Shown here one piece after another: positions 1 through 12,220 of a stretch of 64,000 nt of DNA. Position 1 is the first letter of the stretch. Every line of letters starts with the position of its first letter. The translations under genes and the position numbers were made by a program. A model generated the notes under the pieces. That model ran no database searches, was not told the DNA's origin, and saw only the letters and a list, made by a program, of their open reading frames with translations. Source of the DNA: Eonycteris spelaea (Eukaryota > Chordata > Mammalia > Chiroptera > Pteropodidae); NCBI GenBank assembly GCA_003508835.1, contig PUFA01000070.1, positions 558,001-622,000 on the forward strand. The letters are read 5' to 3'.

Positions 1-214
1 TATGAGGTGAAGAGTTAAAGAAGTACAAATTAGTAGCTGATGGATGGTCACCGGGATGGGGAGCTCAGCATAGGGAATGCAGTTAGCATTAATACGTTGG
101 CTAGGTGGATGGTCAGGAGAGGGAGGGAGCAACTGGGGGGATTGTTTTACGATCTATGTAGATGTCTAACCAATATACTGTATACTTGCAACTAAAATAA
201 ATAAATTCAAAAAA

Positions 215-432
215 TATATACAGTGCTTAGTATATACTAGGCAATGTTCTGGATGTTTTACAGTTATTTGCTTACTTTATTCTCACCACAACTGTAAGAG
301 GCAGGTGCAATTATTATTCCTATTGATGAGAAAATTGAGTTTCAGAGAGGCTAAGTAACTTCCCCAAGCTCACACAGTGAAACATGTAAAAGAGAAAAGA
401 TTGAAATAGGTTTCTCTGATTCTAAATCTGGT
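215..432 (-). mobile_element. MIR SINE fragment
   Basis: The + strand reads as the complement of MIR: a 'cagtgcttagtatatactaggcaatgttc'-like end, then 'gagaaaattgagtttcagag' and 'ctaagtaacttccccaagct' (core domain), then a decayed tRNA-related part. It is old and has no visible target-site duplication. Confidence 0.85.
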
Positions 433-1396
433 ATCATATGGTGCATTTGTGTATTTAGAATTGCCAGGACACTTTTATAATTTTTCTGTATGATTTCTGC
501 ATCTGTTAATGAAACTTCTGATAAAAAATTATCTGAACAGAACGCATCTTTTTGCTAGAAGATAATTTTACCCTCGTATTTTGCTCCACTTGGAAATATC
601 TTATAAATTAGAAATATATTCTCTAGATTTTTCTTAATTTTACTGAAACGATTTGAATACAAGCTTCAAAAATTACTTCAGGATTGGGTTATAGTTCACT
701 TTTATGGATAACACTGAGGTTGTCTTTTAAAATCTCTTATGGTTTTGATACAATTTCAAAACATATTCTTTGTGATAAGCACATCATCATATTTTACTTG
801 TGTATGTCTCTTTAATAGTAGACAAAGACACAGAACTGTTTGTTTAAATTGTTCTCATTAGGCACCTCTTTATTGTAGAAATTTCTTTTCCTAAATTGGA
901 TTTTAGAGAGAATGTAGAGATTAATGTTTATGGGGAATTTTCAAAGGAATTTGATTTTTATAATTTTTCTTAGTTTCATATTGATTTTAGTATTCAGAAG
1001 GATGTCCCAAATAAGACCTTTGAGACTGAGGTCTTTTATCTGCAGATTTGCCAAAACGTAATCTGTACAGAGTAAAGGCAAAGCCATTTTCCGGGGTCTC
1101 AGTCCTCTACTAAAGAGATCCTTAAGGGCCTAGCTGGTAATTCATTTTCCCTTTAATCCATGCATTGGCTTATCACTGCAATCTGATGTCATTTGTCATT
1201 TGCAGTGGAATTAACATTTTATAGCCTAGGCTTTTCTGGATGACAGCGACTGGAATTAGACATCCATGCATTACAACTCTTACAAGGTTCTTGAACTATG
1301 AAAGGTGCTAAAATCCAGGGCCAATCCCATCAGGCATTAATCACATCACAAACTAGAACTCTTATGTGGTCTGACGCAGAATGCAGAAATCACAAG
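433..1396. other. AT-rich DNA, nothing recognised
   Basis: There is no long open frame, RNA-like structure or repeat I can name. The composition is AT-rich and CpG-poor, as expected of neutral mammalian intergenic or intronic sequence. Confidence 0.6.
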
Positions 1397-1844
1397 TAGG
1401 GTTCTTAAAGTGGGATTCATAGACTCTCAAGACAACTGTATTTAGAATTAAGGGCTCCATGAATCTAATGGGAAAATTATCCACATATTTGTTTTTACTA
1501 ATCTGTAGTTGAAATTTAGTATTTCCTTCCATTGTAAATGTAGGCAACAAACCACAATCATACTACCTATTGATAATACCATGATTCTGACTATGATATA
1601 AATTATAGATATTTTCCTTTTATATTAGAGTTGTTACTGATATCACAAAATATTATTTATTCTCCTCTCTAATATCATGGTAATGATTAGACATAACTGT
1701 AACATCTTGAAATTTAATGCTCTAGGAAAGAAGTACATATATTACAATATCAGGTAAAAAGTATATGTTGATAAATGTATTTCAGTATAATTGGCTTGCA
1801 GTCCTGTTAGGGATATATGGAAGAAAATAGGTTAAAAACCCCTA
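1397..1844 (+). mobile_element. non-autonomous hAT-like DNA transposon remnant (~450 bp)
   Basis: Diverged terminal inverted repeats are visible: 'tagggttcttaaa' at the left and 'ggttaaaaacccct' at the right, both matching the CAGGGGTTCTTAACC-type ends of mammalian hAT/Charlie elements. The interior ('ctgtagttgaaatttagtat', 'gtaggcaacaaaccaca') resembles a dispersed mammalian repeat I recall. No transposase frame remains and no 8-bp target duplication is visible. Confidence 0.55.
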
Positions 1845-3259
1845 GAGAGTTAATACAAAAGTGTGTGGACCCAAGGCACTGTGGTCAGATGTAGCCTTCC
1901 AGCCAAATTCTCTGTGTGGTGTCCAGAGAATCATATGAAAGGTGAGGAGAGCCTCATTTGCCTTTTCAGCTTTAAGGCAAGGATAACTGATCCTCTAACA
2001 GACGTGAGAGCAGGTCTGAGGGGTCCACAGTCAAAGATGCTTCTATCTACAGTATATCAGGCACGAACCCAGGTAGACTGTGGTGTTTTTATGGACCGTG
2101 CCAAGGAAATACCCATACAATTTTTATACAAGGTTATTTATGTTGCTAAGTGGTCCTGTACCTGGCTTGAGGGAGGATACATAATATGAAAACACAATGA
2201 CTCAACTAGAATACTTATTCTTAAAGATGCATACAGGAGAATCTAGCTTTTATGCTTCAAAATTTAATATGGATCAAAAAGTATATCCGGAGGCTGACTT
2301 GTAACTTGGGACAGCTATTATCTTGAGATAATCACTCCTTTCTCTTATTTCTCATTGGTGAAAGCATTATTTAAAAGAACATAATCTTAAAATAGAAATA
2401 ATTTGGGAAAATTGCATGTATCAGTTAAGATTAAAATCTGCTGCATATAATTGGAAACCCCAAATCACAGTAAGTTCAACAAGATAGGTATTTATTTATT
2501 TTTTGTAAAAGACAGCTCAGAGCTAAGAAGTCCAGGAGCAGTCATCTCTGTGAAGTCACGGACCCAGTCTCTCTCTAACTTTTTGCTACTTCATCCTTTC
2601 CAAGTGACATTTAGTCTTATGATTCAATATGACCGATCAAGTTCTCGCCATCATATCTGTATTCAAGTAGCAGGAAGAATTTGAGAAGTTCAGTTTGGGT
2701 CATCTTGGATTTGAAGTGTCTGAAAACAGCAATGGAAAGTGCCAGGGAAATGGTTAGAAAGGCTGGCTTATAACTCAGAGGAATTGCCTGGTGGGAAGTA
2801 CAGGATCAAGAGTTGACTATGTGTAAAATGATTGGCACTAAAACCAGGGGTATGCGTGAGATGACCCAGATAGAGTGAAAACCATTAGGACAGGGCCAAG
2901 GAGAGAACCCTGGATACACTAAAAATAATAAGGGTTGTTTTTTTTTTTCCCCAAAAAACCCAGAAGAATGAAAGAGTTCTCTCAGGTGAATCAGCTTCCT
3001 TTTAGCAGCCTTTTCAGTAAGTAGGCCATTCAACACGTCTGTTTATATTTCATTGATCAGCACTTAGTCACGTAGTTCCACCTAGATTTAATGGAGAATG
3101 AGAAATGTAATCTCATAATTAGGTGTATTTTTGCCTCCATTCAAATTGGGGTTCTACTTCTAAAGGAGAAAAAGGAATGGCTATTAGGTAGAAACTATGG
3201 TCCCTATGACAGTATATACACGGGATCCAAAGTATATACATGTTTCAGAGAAGTACTCA
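1845..3259. other. No recognised feature
   Basis: A 108-codon open frame (1863-2189, +) and shorter frames occur, but none resembles a known protein, has clear exon boundaries or differs in composition from its surroundings. I regard them as chance frames. Confidence 0.55.
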
Positions 3260-3380
3260 AGAAAAAGTACTGGACTAGCAGACAGTCCTAGTCCTGCCTC
3301 TACCTTTTATCTAGAACACCTTAAGCAAATTACTTAGATGCATTGAAGGTTTAGTTTTTTCATTTTTAATGTGATGTGAT
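3260..3380 (+). mobile_element. MIR SINE fragment, decayed
   Basis: The order 'tcctgcctctacctttta', then 'ccttaagcaaattactta', then 'ttttttcatttttaatgtga' follows the MIR core, with many substitutions. Confidence 0.5.
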
Positions 3381-3799
3381 CATTTCCTTTCTGCTTCCAA
3401 TTGCTGCAAACCTTAACTGAGGCGATGTATATAAAAACATATTTACAACTATAAAAACATTGCATAAATGCAAGGTATGTTGTGCCTTCAGGATACCTGA
3501 GAGCTATAATTAGAGAAGAGTAGACTTGGCAGATCTCCCAGTAGACCAATCACACCTAAAAACCAAGAAACAACCCATCTCTATATTGACTTATCAACTT
3601 CTGATAATACATTTTCTAAGTTTAGGTGGAAATTAAACTATTGTGTCATTAGACCATTAAATGATGCCAGCTACATATATTATAATTATAAATATGGGTA
3701 AAGAAAGTAATTCTCAATGATAGTATCTGATGAACAATGTCTTAAATGGAAGTCTTGGTCACCATTGAGAGGTCAGAATCAACTCCAGCTAGAAGCAGA

Positions 3800-4200
3800 A
3801 TGGAATATATTCCAAGATTTAAAATGGCTTACGGCATCATTGGGGATAGGAAGCTGAAGAAATAGTCCCTAGGCTGAGCTTCCATGGACAACTCTCAAAG
3901 CCCCACAGAATTGCCCTGCTGCTCTTGCCATGATCAAAGAGCTATCTGTTAAATCAAGTCTTGTTTGAGGTCCTGAATTCAGAGTCACTTGGCAGCAGCC
4001 TCAGTCAGATCCAGCTTGATCCACACCAAAAGATGCCTCATGCTTTTTTTTGTCCATTTATCTGTATTCCAAAACCACTTCCTACATGGTTGCATCTGAT
4101 TGGTGGGTCCTCAATTAACCCAAAACTCTAACTTCAAGAGAGTCTAAGAAGTATAGCCTCTGCCTTTACAATCTTTGCCAGAAGAGTGCTGGAATATACG
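3800..4200 (+). mobile_element. possible old L1 (L1M-type) untranslated-region fragment
   Basis: Phrases such as 'catctgattggtgggtcctc' and 'cttcaagagagtctaagaag' recall L1M-type 3' untranslated sequence. The match is by memory and weak. Flanking sequence at 3386-3800 and 4200-5050 shows nothing I recognise. Confidence 0.3.
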
Positions 4201-5049
4201 TTATATGTGTCAAATATCTATCCATAGTATCTGTCAAAATGAATTTTATGTATATCTATGAAATGGAAATTGCTATTTGAGGTCCAAAAACACTGGCTAC
4301 ATGTCTTAGAAGTGATTTCAATACAACACAATATAATTAGGACAGAGGAAATTCATTTAACTCAAGTATGGATTGAATGAAGAGGCAGAAAAGCATAGGA
4401 AATATTCATGTAGACATAACCATAGCATGTTATTTTTAAGTTAAAACATTTGCACCAATGTTAAACTCAAGTTAAGCATGTGGATATTTCATTAAGAATA
4501 TTATTTGCTCATAAATATAAATTTCTATTTATTTATTGATTAGGACTGGAATAAGTTACTCATTTTAATGTATTTACACATCATGACAAAACCACAATAA
4601 TTAAAGTTCAACATCTGCGAAGAGATGATCTAATGAAATTTTATTGACTAAGAGAGTTCCCAATAATTATCTTTCTGCTTGAACAGCTTGGCTGATAAAA
4701 CACAGTCATTCAAAAATAAGAATGAGCTAGAGTCATATAAAAATGACTAGAATTATTAATGATTCTAAAAATATTGTGGGGGAAAATGCATTCATTAGAG
4801 TGAGAAGATAGTTTTGTCATTGCAGGTCGGACAAGCTTCCGAGAAGAGCAGATTCTCAATTTGATAATGCAGCACTTTCTCTACAATAAAACCATGACCA
4901 GTCACTGATTGGTGTACTGGAGAAGCAGGCAAAGACAGTCAATAGATGGAAATAAGACTGACATTTCTAAATACTGCTTGGGCAGGGCTTATGGAGAAGG
5001 TAGGAGAGAAGACTAGAGGGCAACGGGGCAGTCAAAACATCATTTTTAA

Positions 5050-5580
5050 AACCTGTTCTGTTTTGATCTAAAGGTCCATTTGAATTCTTAAAAATTATTG
5101 AGACCCCTCCCAAAGAGCTTTTGTTTAAATATTTACCATATTCTAAATTAAAACCAAGAAATTTAAAACTATTTAAAATAACAATAATAGACTTATTGCA
5201 TATTAATGGAACATTAGTTGCAATCTGAAACCATATTTATGACCTTTTTGTACTCTGTTACATTAAAATCCATTGGTTTATCTTATGCTTTAAATGAATC
5301 TTTTGTCAGTTTTGATTTTGTAACACATTCATTGATCATCTGGAAGATATTAGTGCATTGAATTATGTAAATATCCCAAAGGTTGACACAACATTATACA
5401 ATATTTTAAAAATTACATTTGTTAATATCACCACTGATGTCATCAGAAAAGTCTTTAAGTATTGGGAAGCTGTCAAGTTTAATGTGGGATTTAATGTTCT
5501 ATCATTGGTGGCAACAAATACTGTAGGTGTTTTTCATTTTTTGAGAAAATGTTTGCAAAATACTCAGGTCCAAATTGATT
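5050..5580 (+). mobile_element. ancient dispersed repeat, family uncertain
   Basis: The segments 'gagacccctcccaaagagct', 'aatatttaccatattctaaa', 'ttgcaatctgaaaccatatt' and 'tgttacattaaaatccattg' occur in the order I recall from an old mammalian interspersed repeat, probably a DNA transposon. I cannot name it securely. An 83-codon frame (5358-5609) within it looks like chance. Confidence 0.4.
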
Positions 5581-5837
5581 CCCTGAAATACTTCTGCACT
5601 GATATTTAAATTGATCATTCCTAGGTAGGTCTCACATTGGGTTTGTGGTAATTGTTAGTGGCAGGGACAATTGGGTTTGCAATGAGGAAGCCACCATTGT
5701 TAGCCGCAGTGCATGAAATATTGAAAGAAACTTAGATTATTATTTGGATATCACTAACATTAATCATGAATTGCTACCTGAGGAATACTGTTCCAAATAA
5801 AACTCATTAGCTTGAAAAAACCTTTAATTTTGTTGGT

Positions 5838-6870
5838 GGTTCCAAGGTTCTCTCCTTGGCCCTCTTCTAACGTTCTGCTCTCATTCTGGGCCGTCTCATC
5901 TAGACCCTCAGCTTTCATTTTCCACACATTTGACTCCTAGTCCTGCACCTCCCATCAGGCAGTTCCTCTGAGTCTGAGCCAGCATTTTCCGGCCTTTCCC
6001 TGGCAATTTCCCTTCAGGTACCTCAAATCTAAAGTGTCCTGAAGTGAACATCTTTCTTCTCAAATCTACGACCTCTAATCCTCTCTTAGGTGCCCAAGCC
6101 AGAAACTCAGAAGTAATTCCTAGACTCTCTTTTTCTCAACTCCCACGGCAAACTGATTTTTAGATCTTGTTAACTCTGTTTTATCTTTTGAATCATCCAG
6201 CTAACCTACAGCTCTATTGTGAGTCCCTGGATAAGTAAGTGCTTCTGGTATCCTAACTGATCTTTCTGCCTTAGATTTGTTCTACTACAATCCATCCCTT
6301 CTTACAGTTATTCTGCTTATTAACATTTCTTTTTCCTAAAGCCAAAAATGAGTATGTAACTTCTCCGCTGAAAATCCTTCATTGGCACATTCAGGAGCAA
6401 AGGAAAACTCCCCAGCATGGCGTCCAGGATCCTTTAGTGCTGCTCTTATCTTTTTCCAGCCGTATGTTCCATTATGTCCTCTGTACTCCCAGGCCCAACA
6501 TTCTACTTTCAGTTCCTTCAAAGTACCACACTCTTTTCTACCTTGGTGATTTTGCTCATGCAGTTCTGTCTGCACAGCAATCTTTTTCCTTCCCTTTGCC
6601 TAGCTGTATCATACTTATTCTTTGGTATTCAGCTTAAGTACTCAGCGGAAACATCCTGACCCTTTCCATCTATGTCCTTCAGTATATTCCCACAACTCCT
6701 TGCACATATTTTTAGTATAGTGCTTGCTACATTGTATGGTTATCATTGATTTTTCTTGTCCATCTCCTCTAGGACACAATCTCTTAGTACACAATTTGTT
6801 ATGTAACATTCATTTCTTTCCCCAATGCCTATCATGGTTTTGGACACATAGAGAAATTTTTTAAAAACTG
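5838..6870 (+). mobile_element. LINE-2 fragment, ~1 kb including ORF2 C-terminal part
   Basis: The segment follows L2 in order: 'tctctccttggccctcttct', a later 'gccagaaactcagaagtaat' block, then 'aatccttcattggcacattc' (L2 '...cctccagtggctccccat') and a tail near 6780-6860. It is broken by many indels and substitutions, so no reverse-transcriptase frame remains. It is the longest L2 copy in the window. Confidence 0.8.
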
Positions 6871-8950
6871 ACCTAATTTAAAGTAATTTAAATTAGTAAT
6901 TTTTTAAAAAGAATAAAATTTTTATATCTTTACTTATTTTTAGAAGGGAGATATCTATGTAATTCTACAAGCATAATTAAAAATTATGCTATATTTTTAT
7001 ACACTATAATTTCGTAGTTTTTTCTAGATTGGGTTTCAATTGGTTTCAAATACTTGTCTCCTTTGTGGAAGCAGCATCACACAATGAATAATACAGGGTC
7101 CTTCAGTCGGGATGAAGTCAGTAAGAATTCACTTGTGTTTGCATAAATGTTTCCCTTGTCAATTAGGATAAGCCAAAGTACTTTTGCTTAGTAGATTCTA
7201 GATGCTCGATACTACTGAGTATAGTGGGGTTTGGGTTGGGTGAATCTTACCATTAAGATGAATCCAAGAGAGAGAAGCTAATATAGAGGTGAATAGGGTT
7301 CTTTGCCTTTGCATATCTGGGAAGGCCTGTTGATAGCAGCCTTCTAGAGATTAAAGCACTCATGATTGCCATGAATCCAGCTTTAGGTTAATTTTCATCT
7401 TAGATTCTCTCAATGATGGCTGAACAGTAGATGTCAAGAGACAGAATTAGGAGTTCCACCAGGGATTGATTGATATTGTGGGATACATTGGATGGTAGCC
7501 ATATTTGGGAAAGCTTCTTGGAGACTCATGAAAGAAAGTGGGTATATACCCTGGAAGAGCATCATGAGAAGAATCTGATAATCATAATCTTATGTTATCT
7601 CCTTTGAGTTCTTAGAAACACACAGAAATTATTTCTTGAATGTGAAGAGTCTTCGACATTTCATAGCTTGATGTTAGAATTCACTTTAGCAAGTTAGATT
7701 TATCCTTTGCAGGCTCCTAATCAAAATTAAAGGCGTTTCATGTGAAGCAGAGGAGAATTTGGTTTCAACAAACAACGTTTCTGACTTACCACTGGGAGTC
7801 CCCAGGTTGTGTTGACTATGGAAATCTTTTGATATTTCAGAAATGTTTTTTTTTTTATCACAATCTTTTCATTGGTCTATTTTTCTTTCCCCTTCTCTCT
7901 TAAAAAAAAATCTTGTTCAAGTTGGTCCCTCTTTTTTATACTTATGGTCACAAGATGACTAAAATATGTTTGTCCGTACTTTTATTCAGTCAAATACACT
8001 AGCTTACTCAAAGCTAGATCTTTTCCACAGTAAATACTTAATTTTATTCCAGGATTTTTGAACCTGAGATTTCTCTCATTATCAAGGATAATCAAATTTA
8101 CTCTTTAACCTATGGTTTTCTATCCAATAACAAATGTTAATTCCTATTTAGGTCTGGGTATGTTTAAATATACATTATTTTAATTCTCTTTCCAAAAATC
8201 TCTAATGAGTTTTCATTTGATCAAATGTGTTTTCTATGGTATTTTTGTGGTTGGCATGATCACTAAACACAGAATAGTGCTTCACTTGTCAGGACTCTGG
8301 TAAATCACATCTCAACATTATTTTTGTAATTTTACCAAAATTTTTCTTTGCTATAATCCCTAAATAAATATTTTTGATTCTCCAACACATTTTGTTTTCT
8401 ATGCTTACCTATCTTAATATGTACATTCTCTGTATATTGAGAGATTTATATAACTGTTTGAACAATGTGATCATAAAATGTTAAACAATGTCACTAGAGG
8501 AAAATGCATAGAACTAGAATCTCTCTACATTTCATTGTGTTATTGATTTAACAGTAATCTCATTAACTGTGCCACTTTCCAAAGTGATCACAAACATTAC
8601 TTCATATTGCTAAACAGAGAAACTGTCCTTTGGAAATGAGTACAGATAATTTTCAGAAAGGACACAGTCATTATAAAGCATGTTTTAGCTAGAAGCTAAA
8701 GCAAATACAAGCTGCAAATGAACCAGCAAAAAAAGAAAAAAGCATTTGCAAAATAAATCCTATAATGCACTTAGGGAAGAGCTGTATGACATTTCCTTTT
8801 GCTGGAAATGTTATACTATTTGGTTGACCAGCTGGGCAGCCAGTCCCTAAAGACTTCATTTCCTGTTTTCTAATTTTAAGACTACAAATTAATGCATCTC
8901 CAGTGTTGGGCAATGACATTTTGTATCATTTAACTAACTCCTTTGTACAG
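6871..8950. other. No recognised repeat or gene
   Basis: Unique-looking AT-rich DNA. At 8640-8950 it carries octamer-like and homeodomain-type motifs (for example 'aaattaatgcat' near 8886) next to the exon-like segment at 8951. That could mark a conserved non-coding element, but conservation cannot be judged from one sequence. Confidence 0.5.
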
Positions 8951-9031
8951 GTTACCTTCCTTTATCAGCATCATAAAAATGAGAATGACGGCAGCATTTA
9001 TAGTCACTGCGAAGAGGAGCCTAATAAGCTA
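8951..9031 (+). other. exon-like segment (81 bp, open in phase 0), unproven
   Basis: A usable acceptor (branch-like 'ttaactaac', then 'tcctttgtacag') precedes 8951, and a consensus donor GTGAGT starts at 9032. The 81 bp between is exactly 27 codons and stop-free, giving peptide pieces VTFLYQHHKN and CEEEPNKL. The same frame stays open from 8903 to 9091, so openness alone adds little. No known protein is recognised and no partner exon was found. It may be chance, or part of an untranslated or non-coding transcript. Confidence 0.2.
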
Positions 9032-9081
9032 GTGAGTCATGAACTCATTCTTTCCTGTTGCCCAGCATTTCTAGCAAAGCT

Positions 9082-9280
9082 GAAAGGTTAAAGAAAAATG
9101 AACCACACGTTCTGTAAACAGACAAAGAAACGTGGTAGTAGGTTAACCGACAATATTGAATCTGGGATGAGAAATCATTTGTTCACCATATTTTAAAATT
9201 AAGGAACCTACTGCATAATAATGAGGCTCAAATTTATGTAATCAGGTAGAAACTTGATGTGGCTCTGGCATATATAGTAA
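9082..9280 (+). repeat. uncatalogued ~200 bp repeat, copy A
   Basis: It aligns with 12023-12220 in the same orientation over its whole length at roughly 80% identity by eye. Shared blocks include 'aagaaaaatgaacca', 'atattttaaaattaagga' and 'aatgaggctcaa'. Homology stops at both ends. I do not recognise the family. Pieces of frame on either strand are not conserved between the copies. Confidence 0.8.
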
Positions 9281-9980
9281 AAATCATCTGGAGCCATAAA
9301 ATTTGTAGAAAATTTTTTTTTTTTAGAAAATACTATTTTAATAGTATTTTAAGAACTTAAGAAAGATAATGTTAGGTTATTAAGTTAAATTTTGGTTGCA
9401 ACTATTATAACACTTGATGAATGAATAATATTTATATGCTTCTGTGCTCTGCCATTGATATGACTGGCATGGTGAAGATTTCTTCTTTTGTTTTTAGGGC
9501 TTAAATTTTGGGTTGGATAGTATGGGAGAAATAACTGCATACTTAATGAACTTTTCCTGATGGGATGATTCTTTCAAAGGACTCAGACTCAAGCTCCCTT
9601 TTTTTTCTGAGATTTGAACGTTCAGAGAAGAAATCCAAAATCTAAACCTACCTTTCCCTTTTTTGTTCTTCAGAAAATCAGACTGTCAAACATTTCTCCC
9701 CCCAGAAATAGTCATATTCATAAACGACATTAAATTTGGATTTTTGTTGTGTCTTCTCTAAATGCTGTCATATGTAGGCTCTTAGTGACAGGATCCATTC
9801 TATAACTTTAAATATGCATCTTAGTACTGGACTACATCAGCATGAATTAATATTTTAAATAAATTCTGAAATTATCTTGTGTGGGTAGAGTGTTAAAGCA
9901 TTACTTTACTAAATGTCAACATTTGTGTAATTTTTGCAACCTCATTCAGGTAGTTTTTCCTTTTAATGAGACAAGAGGCT
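9281..9980. other. No recognised feature
   Basis: AT-rich DNA with a T12 run near 9308. No open frame or nameable repeat. Confidence 0.5.
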
Positions 9981-10012
9981 CAAAACAAACAAACAAACAA
10001 ACAAATAAATAA
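9981..10012. repeat. (CAAA)n-(TAAA)n microsatellite
   Basis: Tandem caaa units pass into taaa units. No SINE body lies on either side, so it does not look like a retroposon tail. Confidence 0.9.
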
Positions 10013-10560
10013 ATGTATAAATATATTTTTAAAAAGAAAAGAAAAGAAAGTGGATCTTTCTTTCTTGACCTCTGAGAGCTTTGAGTATAAGTGTAAAGAA
10101 AAGATTGATGACCTAAGTGATTTTTCTCTAGAAATCATTGTATGTTTTTTAAAGAAGTAAAGTAAGATTCAAGGAAAGAGCAATTAGGGAGAAGTAGGAA
10201 CTATATATATATATACGAAAAGAACAAAGAGAAAGAGTAAAGATATCACTATATAAACATTAGTTAGGCATTATATCAAGAAGAATTGTTCACCTTTTGG
10301 TTATCCAAGCATTGACTAGGACACACCTACATATTTTACTCTCTCCTGTGTAACTTGGGAATGTCCTCTTTTAGCAAAGCACAAACATTTAATGTTTGGA
10401 ACCCAAACAGTGTTAGTATTGTCAAGTGTAACACCTGGGAAGCTATTTTCCTTCTCGTCAAGTGCTTCACTAAGCATCCAAATTGTAAATTGTAAGTGGT
10501 GATATTTTTCTCAGAAGCACTTTCTCCCGTTATGCCTTCGGTGTTTCTTTTTCTTTTCAG

Positions 10561-10713
10561 GATGCTTCTTCCTATTTTTATGTCCACCTTATCCACGATA
10601 TTTTGGTGGTTGGAACTCTGAAACCAGCCCTAGACATAAGAGCTGTCCTAGGCTCAGATCCTTATCTCCCCCAGATGCAACCAGCTGTGACATCTCCCCA
10701 GATCTGCAACTAA
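10561..10713 (+). other. possible 3'-exon-like open segment after a strong acceptor
   Basis: A clean polypyrimidine acceptor (tttctttttcttttcag) ends at 10560. The frame that follows is open for 50 codons to a TAA at 10711, with pieces such as DASSYFYVHL and LGSDPYLPQMQ. The product is not recognised, no upstream exon was found, and the closest AATAAA (about 11095) is unremarkable. Acceptor-like sequences of this quality occur by chance every few kilobases. Confidence 0.12.
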
Positions 10714-10719
10714 TATATA

Positions 10720-10900
10720 ATAAGTTCTCAAAGTGTGGCCTGTGGACAAAAAGCATAAGTATCACTTGGAAACTTGTTAAAAATGCAAATTTTGGGGCTC
10801 AAGGATTTGGGAATTTCTCATTTTCAAGAATGAGAAACTCTGGGCATGGGGCCGAGAAGTCTGTCTTTTAAAAGATTAAAGCCTTCCAGTGATTTCAAAG
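10720..10900 (+). mobile_element. MER5A-like hAT-Charlie element
   Basis: It begins 'aagttctcaaagtgtggcc' and continues 'tcacttggaaacttgttaaa', 'atgcaaattttggggctc', 'aatgagaaactctgggcatg' and 'ccttccagtgatttc', which is the MER5A order. The right terminus is degraded. The element is non-autonomous and was never coding. Confidence 0.85.
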
Positions 10901-12022
10901 TATAGTAAAAAGAGAATATTTACATTTTAATAAGGGTTAATATCTCCACCCAAAAAAATGCATTTATTTTATAGTTGAATTCAGATTTTCAAGAACAAAG
11001 GAAAATTATTCTGCTATGCTTAGATTATAGTGCTAAGTAACTCTACCTGTACATAAAATAGATGTTGCTTTGAGTACAAATGCTAAAATAAATCATTTAA
11101 AACTGCAACAAATCAGATGGTAGGCAAGTAAGAGTGAATATAATTACATAGAACTAGGCTGGAAAATGTTGGTTTCAATTTGTTAAGGTAGGAGAAAGAT
11201 TGAAAGGAAATTTGCCACTTTTTCGCAAACTTGGCAAGCTTTGTTCTTTTTCTCTGTATCTTTTTGCATTTGGCCTTGAATTACTACAAGAATGGCTACA
11301 AAGCCTTTAAAAATTAAAGCTCATTTTACTACAAAGGCGCTTTTTATGTGGATGCTTTAATGTCTAACTTAAATTGAGCTAGATTTCAGGGTGCATATTG
11401 TTATTAACTTTCTTGGTGGTTTTATGGAAATGAATTAATTTTGCCCCTCAATTTCTTTTTCAATTGTAGATATTTTTGATCTATGGGTATAGTATGAGGA
11501 TAGAGACTGTTAATAAAAACTATTAGAAAATATTTTTGTAATACGTTACTCTTTCTAGAATATGATCATGATATCAGTGCGCATATCATACATATAAAAC
11601 TAAAGTAGATTTTCCCTTTGTGTTTTTTACACTAATACTACTTGTTAGCTGTAGATTACTAGGCAAATCTAAGGGATTACATGAATTGTATATTTGCCAA
11701 ACTATCACTGGTGGTTGAAGGGTTAGGCATTATTTTCAGACTCAGTTGTATATTGCAAAGATATGTAGATTGAAAAATGGGGAAAAGCACGATATTGTCA
11801 ATAAGAACAAGAGGCATAAGCAACACCAACGGTTGATTGTTTTGTGGGACTCAATTGCCTCTCCATTTTGTTGTGGGAACATGTGGCTGGCACACGGTAG
11901 TAGGCTGATGAATTGAACAATTGAATATTTTATTAAAATAAAAGCAGATTAAACAGAAAGGATTTGGTTAAACTTTAGCTAAGAATGTGAGTGACGTTTT
12001 GCTCTGGGAAGAGAGAAAAAAA
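10901..12022. other. No recognised feature
   Basis: AT-rich, with no open frame above about 60 codons and no repeat that I can name. Confidence 0.5.
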
Positions 12023-12220
12023 GAAAGATTGAAGAAAAATGAACCATACATTCTGTAAACAAGGAAACATGGTGATTCATTAACTCTGACAATATTAAAG
12101 CTAGGATGAGAAATAGTTTGTTTACAATATTTTAAAATTAAGGAAATCCACTGCATAGTAATGAGGCTCAACTTTACGTAATCAGGTAAGAACCTGAGAT
12201 GGATCTGGCAAACATAGGGA
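12023..12220 (+). repeat. uncatalogued ~200 bp repeat, copy B
   Basis: This is the second copy of the repeat at 9082-9280, about 2.94 kb downstream in direct orientation. It lacks a few bases after 'ctgtaaaca' and otherwise aligns end to end. The sequence immediately outside the two copies is unrelated, so this is either two insertions of one element or a local duplication with eroded edges. Confidence 0.8.

Noticed and set aside
1863..2189. 108-codon + frame as a possible retroviral or host gene remnant
   Set aside because: No conserved motif of any retroviral or host protein could be recognised.
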